NCBI GenBank assembly: GCA_035477595.1
Contig: DATIKM010000191.1
Coordinates: forward strand, 1-33,120
Direction: 5' to 3'
Source of the DNA: DATIKM01 sp035477595
GTDB taxonomy: Bacteria; Armatimonadota; Chthonomonadetes; Chthonomonadales; CAJBBX01
DNA length: 33,120 nucleotides
How positions within the stretch are numbered: position 1 is the stretch's first letter; every line of letters begins with the position of its first letter. Of the stretch, positions 24,898 through 33,011 are shown piece after piece. Below the pieces are notes generated by a model that saw only the letters and a list, made by a program, of their open reading frames with translations, was not told the DNA's origin and made no database searches. The translations under genes and the position numbers were made by a program.

Positions 24898-25989
24898 TCA
24901 CGCAGAGTGAGGGTCCCGGACGTTCTCCACCCACGCGTCGCGTCCGGTCACCATGCGCGCATAGTACTCGCCATAGGCGCCTGACCGCACGCGCTCAACC
25001 CAGCCGCGGTTGGACCGGTACCACTCCACAGTACGCGCGAGCCCATCCTCAAACCGCATGGCGGGCCGCCAGCCCAGGTCGCCCTCGGCGCGCGAGATGT
25101 CCATGGCATAGCGGAGGTCGTGGCCCGGCCGGTCCCGCACGAACCTTATCAGGCTCTCAGGCTTGCCGCACAGGCGGAGCAGCGCGCGGACGACATCGAG
25201 ATTCGTCCGCTCGGCGCATCCGCCCAGGTTGTAGGTCTCGCCCGGCACGCCCCTCCGCAGCGCCGCATCGACGCCGGCGCAATGGTCCTCGACCCAGATC
25301 CAGTCGCGCACGTTCCTACCGTCGCCGTAGACCGGCACCGGCTCGTCCTCCAGGGCGTTGGCGACCACGAGAGGGATCAGCTTCTCGGGGAACTGGTACG
25401 GACCGTAGTTGTTGGAGCATCGGGTGGTGACGACCGGGAAGCCATAGGTGTGGTAGTACGCGCGCGCCAGTAGGTCTGACGCTGCCTTGCTGGCGGCGTA
25501 CGGGCTGTTGGGTGCGAGCGGCGTGGCTTCCGAGAACGCGGGGTCGTCGGGGCCAAGCGAGCCATACACCTCATCGGTCGAGACGTGCAGGAACCGCCCC
25601 ACACCGCGCTGTCGGGCGATCCGCAGCATCACCTCCGTGCCCAGCACGTTGGTGCGAAGGAACGCGGCCGGGTCCTCTATGCTTCGGTCCACGTGGGACT
25701 CCGCAGCGAAGTGGACCACCGCGTCGATAGTCCCCCCGAACACCCGTTCAGCCTTATCGAACGCCATCTGCACGGCGCCTTCGTCCGCAATGTCGGCCCG
25801 CACGAATCGGTACCGACGGTTATTCTCCACACTTGCGAGGTTCTCAAGGTTGCCTGCGTACGTGACCGCGTCGGCGTTCAGCAGAAGCAGGTCCGAGTAG
25901 GTGGCGAGCACCCAACGGATGAAGTTGCTGCCGATGAAACCTGCACCACCTGTTACCAACAGGCTATTTGGCGAGAACGCATCGCCCAT
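24898..25989 (-). CDS. rfbB: dTDP-glucose 4,6-dehydratase
   Basis: A 363-residue extended SDR that turns dTDP-glucose into dTDP-4-keto-6-deoxyglucose. Rossmann motif TGGAGFIGSNF lies at about residues 13-23; HFAAESHVDRSIEDP, STDEVYGSLG with the catalytic Asp-Glu pair, and the YAASKA YxxxK follow. RCSNNYGPYQFPEKLIPLV and YGDGRNVRDWIWVEDHC are RfbB signatures. It begins six bases after the rfbA stop. The ribosome-binding site, GGGAGAG, lies in the end of rfbA, which implies coupling. No rfbC or rfbD is found in the window, so the product may go to a sugar other than rhamnose or be completed elsewhere. Confidence 0.96.
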   Translation of the reverse strand: MGDAFSPNSLLVTGGAGFIGSNFIRWVLATYSDLLLLNADAVTYAGNLENLASVENNRRYRFVRADIADEGAVQMAFDKAERVFGGTIDAVVHFAAESHVDRSIEDPAAFLRTNVLGTEVMLRIARQRGVGRFLHVSTDEVYGSLGPDDPAFSEATPLAPNSPYAASKAASDLLARAYYHTYGFPVVTTRCSNNYGPYQFPEKLIPLVVANALEDEPVPVYGDGRNVRDWIWVEDHCAGVDAALRRGVPGETYNLGGCAERTNLDVVRALLRLCGKPESLIRFVRDRPGHDLRYAMDISRAEGDLGWRPAMRFEDGLARTVEWYRSNRGWVERVRSGAYGEYYARMVTGRDAWVENVRDPHSA

Positions 25990-25995
25990 GGACGC

Positions 25996-26895
25996 TCAGT
26001 CTCTCCCTTCGTCCAACCGGTAGCGCTCCGGCTCCGACGCGATCGTGAGCAGGTACCTACCGTATGCGGTCTGCTCGAGCGCCTGCCCGCGCTCGCGGAG
26101 CTGGTGGCGGTCGATCCATCCGCTCAGGAAGGCGATCTCCTCCAGGCAGGCGACCTTCAGGCCCTGACGCATCTCGATGGTCTCCACGAAGTTGCTCGCC
26201 TGGAGCAGTGTCTCGTGGGTCCCCGTGTCGAGCCATGCCACCCCTCGACCCAGTCGCTCGACGTGGAGCGCTCCCATCTCCATGTAGGCCCGGTTGACAT
26301 CGGTGATCTCCAGCTCGCCGCGCCACGACGGCCTCACGCGCTCCGCGATGGAGACCACGCGCTCGTCGTAGAAGTAGATGCCCACGACCGCGTAGTCGGA
26401 GCGCGGCGCCTTCGGTTTTTCCTCGATGGAGACGGCTCGCCCGCTCTCATCGACCTCCACCACGCCGTAGCGCTGGGGCTCGCTGACGCGGTAGGCGAAG
26501 ATTGTCGCCCCTTCGGTGCGGGCGGCGGCGGCGCGGAGCTGGTGCGTGAAGCCATGCCCGTAGAACACGTTGTCGCCCAGCACGAGGCAGATACGCTCGC
26601 CCGCGATCCAGTCGCGCCCGAGAAGGAACGCCTGCGCCAGACCTTCCGGCCGCGGCTGCTCGACGTACTGCATATGCACCCCGAAGGCGGAGCCGTCGCC
26701 CAGCAGCCGGCTGTAGAGCGGGAGGTCCTCCGGCGTGGAGATAAGCAGGATGTCGCGGATGCCCGCGAGCATGAGGGCCGAGATCGGGTAGTAGACCATC
26801 GGCTTGTCGTGGACGGGCAGAAGCTGTTTGGAGACCGCGATGGTCACCGGGTGCAGGCGCGACCCGCTGCCGCCCGCGAGCACGATGCCTTTCAT
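25996..26895 (-). CDS. rfbA: Glucose-1-phosphate thymidylyltransferase
   Basis: A 299-residue nucleotidyltransferase making dTDP-glucose from dTTP and glucose-1-phosphate. The nucleotide-binding motif GGSGSRLHPVT lies at residues about 8-18, followed by SKQLLPVHDKPMVYYP. VLGDNVFYG (metal-binding Asp) and VEEIAFLSGWID-type C-terminal helix segments are typical RmlA. Length is standard (about 290). The start has GGGAGGG seven bases upstream. It is separated from the fkp stop by 94 bp, the largest gap in this probable operon, so an internal promoter is possible, though none is evident. Confidence 0.96.
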   Translation of the reverse strand: MKGIVLAGGSGSRLHPVTIAVSKQLLPVHDKPMVYYPISALMLAGIRDILLISTPEDLPLYSRLLGDGSAFGVHMQYVEQPRPEGLAQAFLLGRDWIAGERICLVLGDNVFYGHGFTHQLRAAAARTEGATIFAYRVSEPQRYGVVEVDESGRAVSIEEKPKAPRSDYAVVGIYFYDERVVSIAERVRPSWRGELEITDVNRAYMEMGALHVERLGRGVAWLDTGTHETLLQASNFVETIEMRQGLKVACLEEIAFLSGWIDRHQLRERGQALEQTAYGRYLLTIASEPERYRLDEGRD

Positions 26896-26989
26896 GGTTG
26901 CGCCCTCCCGCCGCGGCGCGCCTGGCGGCCGTCGCGGACCACCGCTTCGTATCGGCGTTTGCGCCTGTCCCCTGCAGCGCCGCCCCGCG

Positions 26990-29878
26990 TCAGCTGCGTG
27001 TAACCTCGAGCCCCGTCGCCGAGACGGACATCCCGACGAAGCGCGCTCGCTCGTTGGGTGGGCCGGCTGTGAGCGTACGCCGTATGCGCAGCCCGGCGTC
27101 CTCGTCGCGCGCGAAGAGGAGGAGGTAGCCGCCCCCTCCCGCTCCGAGAAGCTTCGCGGCCGCGAGGTCGTCGCCGCACTGGTCGAGGATGCGCTGCACG
27201 CCAGGCGGGTTCGTCCCCGGGTCGAGGTCGCGATTCAGCCGCCAGCTCCGTCGCACGGCAGCGGCGAGGTCTGGCAGGCTCCCACGCTGGATCGCGTCGG
27301 CTGCGCGGTCCGCATTCCGGCCTATTTCGCGGATGATCGCGAGCCGGCTCGCCTCGTTCAGGAACATGCCGCGCACGATCTCCTGCAGGATGTTCTTGGC
27401 GAGGCGGGTCAGGCCTGTGTAGTAGAGCAGAACGCTGCGTGAAGCCTCCGGGCCTGACAGGCAGTGCTCGGGCAGCCACCGGAGGGTCACCGTCTGATCG
27501 AGGCCAGGCTCCGTCTGGATAAGCTTGACGCCGCGCATGATGCCGCCGACCTGGTCCTGCCACCCGCCGCCGGTGGTGAGCATCTGCTCGAGGGCCAGGG
27601 TGCGCCTGCTGATCGTCTGTCGATCCCACGCGAGGCCGCAGAAGTCGGCGAGCCCACCCAGGAGCGTCGCTCCCAGGATGCTGCTGGTTCCGAGCCCCGA
27701 GCCCTGCGGCACGGCGGCGAGGAGCGACATCTCGATGCCGGCGCCGAATGCGCGCAGCCGGCGCTCGAGCGTCGGCTGGCCTCCCGTCGCATCGTAGGTC
27801 GGCAGGAAGCCACAGAGCGCGAGGGCCGCCTTCGCGAGCGCGAACTCGCTGCCCGGCTGCGCGAAGGTGTCGAGTTGCTCGTAGGTCTCGATCCGGCTCT
27901 CGACGCCCAGGTCGATGGAGCGGACGACGACGTGCGGCCGCTCGCATGGCCGTAAGAAGACCTGAATCGGCGGCTGTCCGTTGAGGTCGACGGCCACGTT
28001 CACCACGCGGCCGCCATGGCGCAGGCAGTAGGGCGGCGTGTCGGTCCACCCACCGGCCAGGTCGAGGCGGACGGGCGCCCTCGCCCATACGATCTGGTCG
28101 GCCTGCACGCTCAGGACGGGGTCTGCCGGCGCTGCGTGCGCCTCTTCGAGGACGGCGCGGCGGAGGCTCTCGAAGGCGGCGCGCTCGGAGGACTCGGCGC
28201 CCGCGTCGTCACCGCGACGCCGCAGCACTTCGGATCGCCACATGTGCTCGCTCGCTGCCAGAAGCGGGTCCGCCGGGGGCGGCGACTCCTCCGGCGGCTC
28301 CTGCACGAACAGCGCGGCGGCGGCGTGCAGATCGAGGTGCAGGAAGACGCTGGCGTCGCGGTTCTCGTGGAGCGCGCGCGCAGTCTGGCGCCGCCGACAG
28401 TCGCGGAGGGCGGCGTCGGCAGCGAGGTCGGCGGTTTCGGCGATGTCGGCGGCCGAGAGGCGCCGTGCCGAGAGCCACCGCGCCGCGGCGGGGTCGCAAG
28501 GGTCCGGCGATTGGGCAACCATCCACGTCACGAGTCCCTCGTCGATCTCGCCGGGCGGCAGCGCCGGGAAGAGCGGCGCTCGCTGGAGGTCGCTGGCGGG
28601 GTCGACGCCCGCCTGCGTCATGTCGATGCCGCGCGCCGCGAACCACGCGGCTACCGGACGGCCCATCCAGAGCGTCCTCTCGTCGCCGGCTGCCCCTCGG
28701 AAGGCGTCGTCGATCCCGTAGGGACGGACACACATTAGCCCGCCCTCCACGAGCGCCACATCGAGGCAGGCGCCGGCCGGCAGCGCGAGGCTCCAGTCGT
28801 TGTCCGGCACGCCAGTGACCACATGGTCGTGCGCCAGGCGCCAACCCGCGCCCACGCAGGCGTTCTCGATCCAGAGCGTGTGGTTGCGCGTTCGGTGGAG
28901 CGCCGCGCGGATGTGCGCATTCTGGGTGATCTGGTCCGGGTGCTGCGTCACGGCCGGCAGGAAGGAGCGCCGGTCGGACCGGTTCTGGAGGGTCCAGACC
29001 GACTCGATGAGCTGGCGGCTCGTGCCCAGGTGGTAGAACTCGGCCTCAGGCAGCGATGCCACGGCGCTCGTCAGCCCGGCTACCTCGCCATCGCGCACGG
29101 CAGGGCTGGCGCCGAGGGACGGCCCGAGGCTCGCGTAGAGCTCGAACGCGCGCGGGCCTGCGGGCCCGAAGTCCTGAGCCGCTGCGTCCCACCCGGATCG
29201 GAGCATCAGCAGCTCGGCCGCCCGGCCGCTCATAAGCCACATGCCGCTGTCGATGAGGAACTCGTGGGTAATTGCCAGCTCGCGGATGCGCTCGGACGAA
29301 GGCTTCTGCAGGAAGAAGTCCAGCTCGCCGGGCCGGTCTCGCCGAATGAAGCAGACGCCGAAGTGCTGGGCGGTCTCTGGGCCCACGCCCATGCCGAGGA
29401 TCACCAGGTCGGCGGCAGGGATGGGCGGCAGGGCGTCGGCGAAGCTCAGGATAACGTCTCCGCTCGCCACCAGGGCGCAGGCTCCCTCTGGCGCCTGTTC
29501 CAGCACCCGGCGGTAGCTGGGGGCCTGCAGGTCCAGCAGCGTCTGGTCGAGCCGCTGTCCGACGGCGCCGCGCAGCGCGGGGAGCGGCAGGAGCGGCTTG
29601 CCGAGGGCGGCATATGCCGGGAGGCGCCGGCTCTGGCCGCCGCCCTGCACGATGAGCTTGCGAGAGCGCGCCAGCCATTCAGGGAAGCCGCATGCGCCGC
29701 TGCTTTGCCAGGCCTTCGCGAGCAGGTGCGCCGCTCCGCCGCCTGATCCGAGGCGGGCGCCGGGCGGGTCCGCCGCGCCGAACCAGCCGCTCAGGTGCGG
29801 CGCCACGGCACCGAACACTCCCGCCGCGCGCGGCGGGAGCGAGAGCAGCATCTCGATGGGCGGGGCATCCTCCCTCAT
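26990..29878 (-). CDS. fkp: Bifunctional fucokinase/fucose-1-phosphate guanylyltransferase (Fkp-like)
   Basis: A 962-residue protein, close to Bacteroides Fkp (about 950). It converts L-fucose to fucose-1-phosphate and then GDP-fucose. The N-terminal guanylyltransferase half has LLSLPPRA, RLGSGGGAAHLL and the substrate-binding GGGQSRRLPAYAALGKP (residues about 75-91), then ASGDV and a DFFLQKPS segment; a beta-helix linker contains WIENACVGAGW and VPDNDWSLALPAG. The C-terminal GHMP kinase half has VRLDLAGGWTDTPPY (about 617-631), GSGLGTSSI (about 725) and the terminal LLGAGGGGYLLL. All kinase motifs look intact. The start ATG 29878 overlaps the stop of the upstream oxidoreductase gene (ATGA). 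Product could feed fucosylated surface glycans or glycoproteins. Confidence 0.95.
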   Translation of the reverse strand: MREDAPPIEMLLSLPPRAAGVFGAVAPHLSGWFGAADPPGARLGSGGGAAHLLAKAWQSSGACGFPEWLARSRKLIVQGGGQSRRLPAYAALGKPLLPLPALRGAVGQRLDQTLLDLQAPSYRRVLEQAPEGACALVASGDVILSFADALPPIPAADLVILGMGVGPETAQHFGVCFIRRDRPGELDFFLQKPSSERIRELAITHEFLIDSGMWLMSGRAAELLMLRSGWDAAAQDFGPAGPRAFELYASLGPSLGASPAVRDGEVAGLTSAVASLPEAEFYHLGTSRQLIESVWTLQNRSDRRSFLPAVTQHPDQITQNAHIRAALHRTRNHTLWIENACVGAGWRLAHDHVVTGVPDNDWSLALPAGACLDVALVEGGLMCVRPYGIDDAFRGAAGDERTLWMGRPVAAWFAARGIDMTQAGVDPASDLQRAPLFPALPPGEIDEGLVTWMVAQSPDPCDPAAARWLSARRLSAADIAETADLAADAALRDCRRRQTARALHENRDASVFLHLDLHAAAALFVQEPPEESPPPADPLLAASEHMWRSEVLRRRGDDAGAESSERAAFESLRRAVLEEAHAAPADPVLSVQADQIVWARAPVRLDLAGGWTDTPPYCLRHGGRVVNVAVDLNGQPPIQVFLRPCERPHVVVRSIDLGVESRIETYEQLDTFAQPGSEFALAKAALALCGFLPTYDATGGQPTLERRLRAFGAGIEMSLLAAVPQGSGLGTSSILGATLLGGLADFCGLAWDRQTISRRTLALEQMLTTGGGWQDQVGGIMRGVKLIQTEPGLDQTVTLRWLPEHCLSGPEASRSVLLYYTGLTRLAKNILQEIVRGMFLNEASRLAIIREIGRNADRAADAIQRGSLPDLAAAVRRSWRLNRDLDPGTNPPGVQRILDQCGDDLAAAKLLGAGGGGYLLLFARDEDAGLRIRRTLTAGPPNERARFVGMSVSATGLEVTRS

Positions 29879-31368
29879 GGCTCCTCGCCCGTGCCCGTCG
29901 CGCGGGCGCGCCGTTTGGCCGCAGTTAGCTTCGCCATATCGGGCAGACGGCGGTAGTGCTCATCCATCGGGTAGCAGCCCGAGAGAAGGCCGTTGCGTGG
30001 CGCCGTCGTGCAGTCGCTCAGGGTTCTGCAGACCCGCTTCGCCTGCACGGACCGGCCCGCGAGCACGTCGGCCGGCATCTCGGGATAGGCGAGCATCATA
30101 CGCCCCAGCCCCACAAAGTCGGTCCATCCCTCGCGCACGGCAGCCTGCGCCACGTGCGGCAGGTACTCCTGCAGGTAGGTGTAGGCGGTGCCCACGAGCG
30201 TGAAGTCCGGGTGCGCGCGCTTGATCTCGCGCGTCACCACCATCTGCCGCGCCACGCCCACGAGCGGGTCCTCCGGCGGCAGGTACCCGTCGCTCGGCGG
30301 GTAGAGGGCAGGGCGCTGGATGTGCGGGTTGTAGCAGGGGCTTCCCGCCGTCACGTTCACGGCCGTGATGCCCAGGTCGCGCAGCAGGTCGAAGAGCTCG
30401 AGCGGCTCCGCCAGATCGATGTCGACCGGCTGATCGTGCTGGGCGCCGAAGGCGTAGAGGTACGGCAAGGCGTCGCAGTAGGACTCTGGGATGCCCGGGC
30501 CCGGCCTGCCGGGTGCGGACTGGTCGGGGTCCGGCACGAACGGCACGAGGTCGAACGCGCTCAGGCGTACGCCGATGCCGAGCGATGGCGCCTCGGCGCG
30601 GATGCCCTCCGTCACCTCGCGCAGGAATCGCGTGCGGTTCGCGAGACTGCCGCCATAGGCGCCCTCCCGGGTGAAGGCGCTGAGGAACTCGTGCCCAAGG
30701 TAGCCATGGCAGTGCTTCACGTCCACAAAGTCGAAGCCGGCGTCCGCCGCCAGGCGCGCGGTCGCGACGAAGTCGTCCACGAGCCGGCGGACCTCGCCAT
30801 CGGTCAGGACGGGATGACCGGATGCGATGCCGCACCGCCGGTCCAGCAGCGGATGGCGGTAGAGGATGACGGGCTCCGCGCGGTCATGGCGGTCCGGGCG
30901 TGCGAATCGGCCGGAGTGGGTGAGTTGGAGGCCCACCACCAGGTCGCTCGTCGAGCCGTGCGCCTCCGCGTGCGCCCGCACGAGCTCCTCGCGAAGGCGC
31001 GCGATGTCGGCCACCGTGTCGCGTGTGAGGAGGAGCTGGTTTGGGTTGGCGCGCCCGTCGTGGCGCACCGCGATCGCTTCGCCGCCCCAGACAAGTTTGG
31101 CGCCGCTCCGGCCAAACCGCCGCCAGCGCCGCACCGTGTGCTCCGTCGGACGGCCGTCCGGCGTGCCATCCCACCCCTCCATCGGCTGCACGCAGATGCG
31201 GTTACCCGTGCGCTTGCCGAACAGGGCAAGAGGCTGCGCTAGCGGCGCCGCATGGCCGGTCTCAGGAACGGTATCGCACGGAATCTCGAGGTGCAACCCG
31301 GCGAGCAGGGCGCGGAAGGGCTCCACGCCGCCCAGCGAGCCGAGCCTCGGGTAGTCGCCGACCGGCAT
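29875..31368 (-). CDS. NADH:flavin oxidoreductase, old-yellow-enzyme family
   Basis: A 497-residue FMN TIM-barrel protein. The start at 31368 is set by GGAGGTG upstream; longer open frame is not protein-like. Features: NRICVQPMEGWDG (FMN-contact strand), GLQLTHSGRF (substrate-pocket HxG region), DFVDVKHCHGYLGHEFLS, a GIGVRLSAFD strand, and DFVGLGRMMLAYPEMP near the end. It lacks the FAD/NAD domain of the larger 2,4-dienoyl-CoA-reductase-type members. Near the C-terminus Cys447, Cys453 and Cys465 recall the iron-sulfur ligands of trimethylamine-dehydrogenase-type enzymes (C-x2-C-x2-C-x12-C), but the second cysteine is missing, so an intact [4Fe-4S] site is doubtful. Overlap with fkp suggests a role linked to sugar or aldehyde metabolism; substrate unknown. 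Confidence 0.92.
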   Translation of the reverse strand: MPVGDYPRLGSLGGVEPFRALLAGLHLEIPCDTVPETGHAAPLAQPLALFGKRTGNRICVQPMEGWDGTPDGRPTEHTVRRWRRFGRSGAKLVWGGEAIAVRHDGRANPNQLLLTRDTVADIARLREELVRAHAEAHGSTSDLVVGLQLTHSGRFARPDRHDRAEPVILYRHPLLDRRCGIASGHPVLTDGEVRRLVDDFVATARLAADAGFDFVDVKHCHGYLGHEFLSAFTREGAYGGSLANRTRFLREVTEGIRAEAPSLGIGVRLSAFDLVPFVPDPDQSAPGRPGPGIPESYCDALPYLYAFGAQHDQPVDIDLAEPLELFDLLRDLGITAVNVTAGSPCYNPHIQRPALYPPSDGYLPPEDPLVGVARQMVVTREIKRAHPDFTLVGTAYTYLQEYLPHVAQAAVREGWTDFVGLGRMMLAYPEMPADVLAGRSVQAKRVCRTLSDCTTAPRNGLLSGCYPMDEHYRRLPDMAKLTAAKRRARATGTGEEP

Positions 31369-31576
31369 CCGCACCTCCGCGCCGCGGGTGGTCTCGGCTG
31401 GCGTGCTGTTCGGCGGCGCCCGGCGCTTTCCCTTCGGAGCCTGCGATGGGGCGCGCTCGCCGCCCGGCGCCAGTTGGGCAGCGCGCCGCACCGGGCCGCC
31501 GGAGTGGCGGTGGCCAAATCGGGAGACCGACGGGATGCGGTGGGGCAACCGCCTCGCCCCCTCCGCCGTGTGACCT

Positions 31577-32413
31577 CTAGTTGGCCATCGCTGACAGGTT
31601 CATCGTCAGGTTGTAGACGAACCATCCGTTGCCGGTGACGAAGAGCTGGGGTCGCGCGGTCGCGGTGTCCCGTACGACGCCGATCCCGTTGTTGTAGGGC
31701 CGGATGGTCACGAGCTTGCTGTAGGGCAAGCGGAGGCTTCTGCGGTCGCCCGCGAAGTAGAGGTGCTTGGTTGTGAGCCCCAGCAATCCGACGTCCGCCT
31801 GCTCCATCGAGGTGTGCTCCTCCACGCGGCCGCGCGATTGGCCGACGCGGTAGTAGACCCCCTTCATCACGCGAAAACTCATACCAGATGAACCACCGAC
31901 GTAACGCCGGCGCGTCTTCTCCTCTATGTAGCGCACACGGCGGAACAGCCAGACCATCTGCTCGGACCTCTGGAGGTTGAACGGGTGTGCCCCGTCGACT
32001 GCAGTCGGGCAGGGCGGGATGCGTCCCTCCATGACCTCACGGAGCACGCGACCCATGACCAGCTTGAGCTTGGCATCCTCCGGCAACTTGGCCAGGTCGT
32101 AACCGAGAGCGCCACTCAGCGCGTTGATGCGCTGCTCTTCCTCGCTCGCCAGAACGCCATCCTGCACGACCCGATCGATTGCCTCGTGCCAGGTGCGCAG
32201 GACAAGAGCTTGCGTGTCATCGTACCGAATCCAGCCCCGCCGCGCCGCCTGCTCGATCTCGGCGCGGATGCGCGAAGGATCACGGTCTTCGGTCACCGAG
32301 GAGAGCACAAGCTGCCTGACCTTGGTAACGCCCTGCTCGTGGCTCCGATGGCACTCCGAGTGGGCCAGACGCAGCAGTCCGGCATCCTGACCGCAGTACT
32401 TGCACAGGGCCAT
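31577..32413 (-). CDS. Unknown protein with N-terminal zinc ribbon
   Basis: A 278-residue protein. The start MALCKYCGQDAG follows GGAGGA by about ten bases. Cys4, Cys7, His18, Cys21 and perhaps His22/His25 could bind zinc. Residues about 30-140 are helical and charged, with ARRGWIRYDDTQALVLRTWHEAID and a DGVLASEEEQRINALSGALGYDL segment that recalls EF-hand-like or TerB-like helical pairs. Residues about 175-275 are beta-rich (GVYYRVGQSRG, KHLYFAGDRRSLRLPYSKLVTIRPYNNG), like a GRAM/PH-type domain. No signal peptide or membrane helix; so probably cytoplasmic. I cannot give a function. It is 208 bp upstream of the oxidoreductase gene and may have its own transcript. Confidence 0.78.
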   Translation of the reverse strand: MALCKYCGQDAGLLRLAHSECHRSHEQGVTKVRQLVLSSVTEDRDPSRIRAEIEQAARRGWIRYDDTQALVLRTWHEAIDRVVQDGVLASEEEQRINALSGALGYDLAKLPEDAKLKLVMGRVLREVMEGRIPPCPTAVDGAHPFNLQRSEQMVWLFRRVRYIEEKTRRRYVGGSSGMSFRVMKGVYYRVGQSRGRVEEHTSMEQADVGLLGLTTKHLYFAGDRRSLRLPYSKLVTIRPYNNGIGVVRDTATARPQLFVTGNGWFVYNLTMNLSAMAN

Positions 32414-33011
32414 GGTAAACGCGTCCTCCGCCGGTGGAGCCGCTCTGCTGAAGCCCCTTCAGATGCCGCGTCCAACGCAACAGCTCACGATGTGTGAGTT
32501 TGAGTAAGGTGGCAACGATGGCCAAAAGAACGGAGCGTCCGACGGGCGCACAGGGGCGGCTCACAGATACGCCGAATGGTACCACGCACGCCGGAGGTTG
32601 CCAAGTCCCGCGAGAGCTGCGTGGTGGCGGCCTATGGCCGCAAACGCTCTGCTCGCCAGCGCAGGCGTGGCGCGCGCGTCCGTGTGCCCGCAACCGGCGC
32701 GGCGTGCGTCTTGCTCGGTGCCTGTAGGCGCCCCCTACGCGCTCGCTTCCTGCCTGGCCTCGCCTCTCTTGCTCCTCCACTCATGTTCGGAGGAGGAGCG
32801 GCGAGGGGCCGGGCCATTGCGTCCGATTGACACGGGAGGAGCGCTCTCCCGGGCGCCGGGCCGCTCTGCCCCGACCTCAGTGGCCACACGAGAGACGGTT
32901 TCGGATAGCCGAAAACAGTGGCCCAGAGCGACATTGTTTGTGGTATCGTGAAGGGGCGTCGGCGGGGCCAGGGAGCCGTCGGGGAAGCTGACCGGGGGGC
33001 ATTCGAGCGAC
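32414..33011. other. 598-bp intergenic region, no convincing gene
   Basis: Divergent region between the zinc-ribbon gene and the DtxR-family gene. Short open frames exist, including one from ATG 32518 preceded by AAGGTGG, but its translation beyond MAKRTERP looks random. A TTGACA at 32828-32833 has no -10 partner. The only organised element I see is the palindrome at 32899-32914, listed separately, followed by a TATCGT at 32944-32949 that could be a -10. Confidence 0.55.
32899..32914. promoter_or_regulatory. Palindromic operator candidate upstream of the DtxR-family gene
   Basis: TTTCGG-atag-CCGAAA is a perfect 6-bp inverted repeat with a 4-base centre. It lies about 98 bp before the start of the DtxR/MntR-family gene and 30 bp before a TATCGT that may be a -10. 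DtxR-family repressors bind short palindromes of this size and often repress their own or neighbouring metal-uptake genes. The link to this regulator is inference. Confidence 0.45.

Noticed and set aside
32518..32727. Short plus-strand frame beginning MAKRTERP after AAGGTGG
   Set aside because: Only the start looks gene-like; the remaining 60 residues have no regular structure or family resemblance.
32828..32833. TTGACA resembling a -35 promoter box
   Set aside because: No acceptable -10 hexamer lies 16-18 bases downstream; the following sequence is all G and C.
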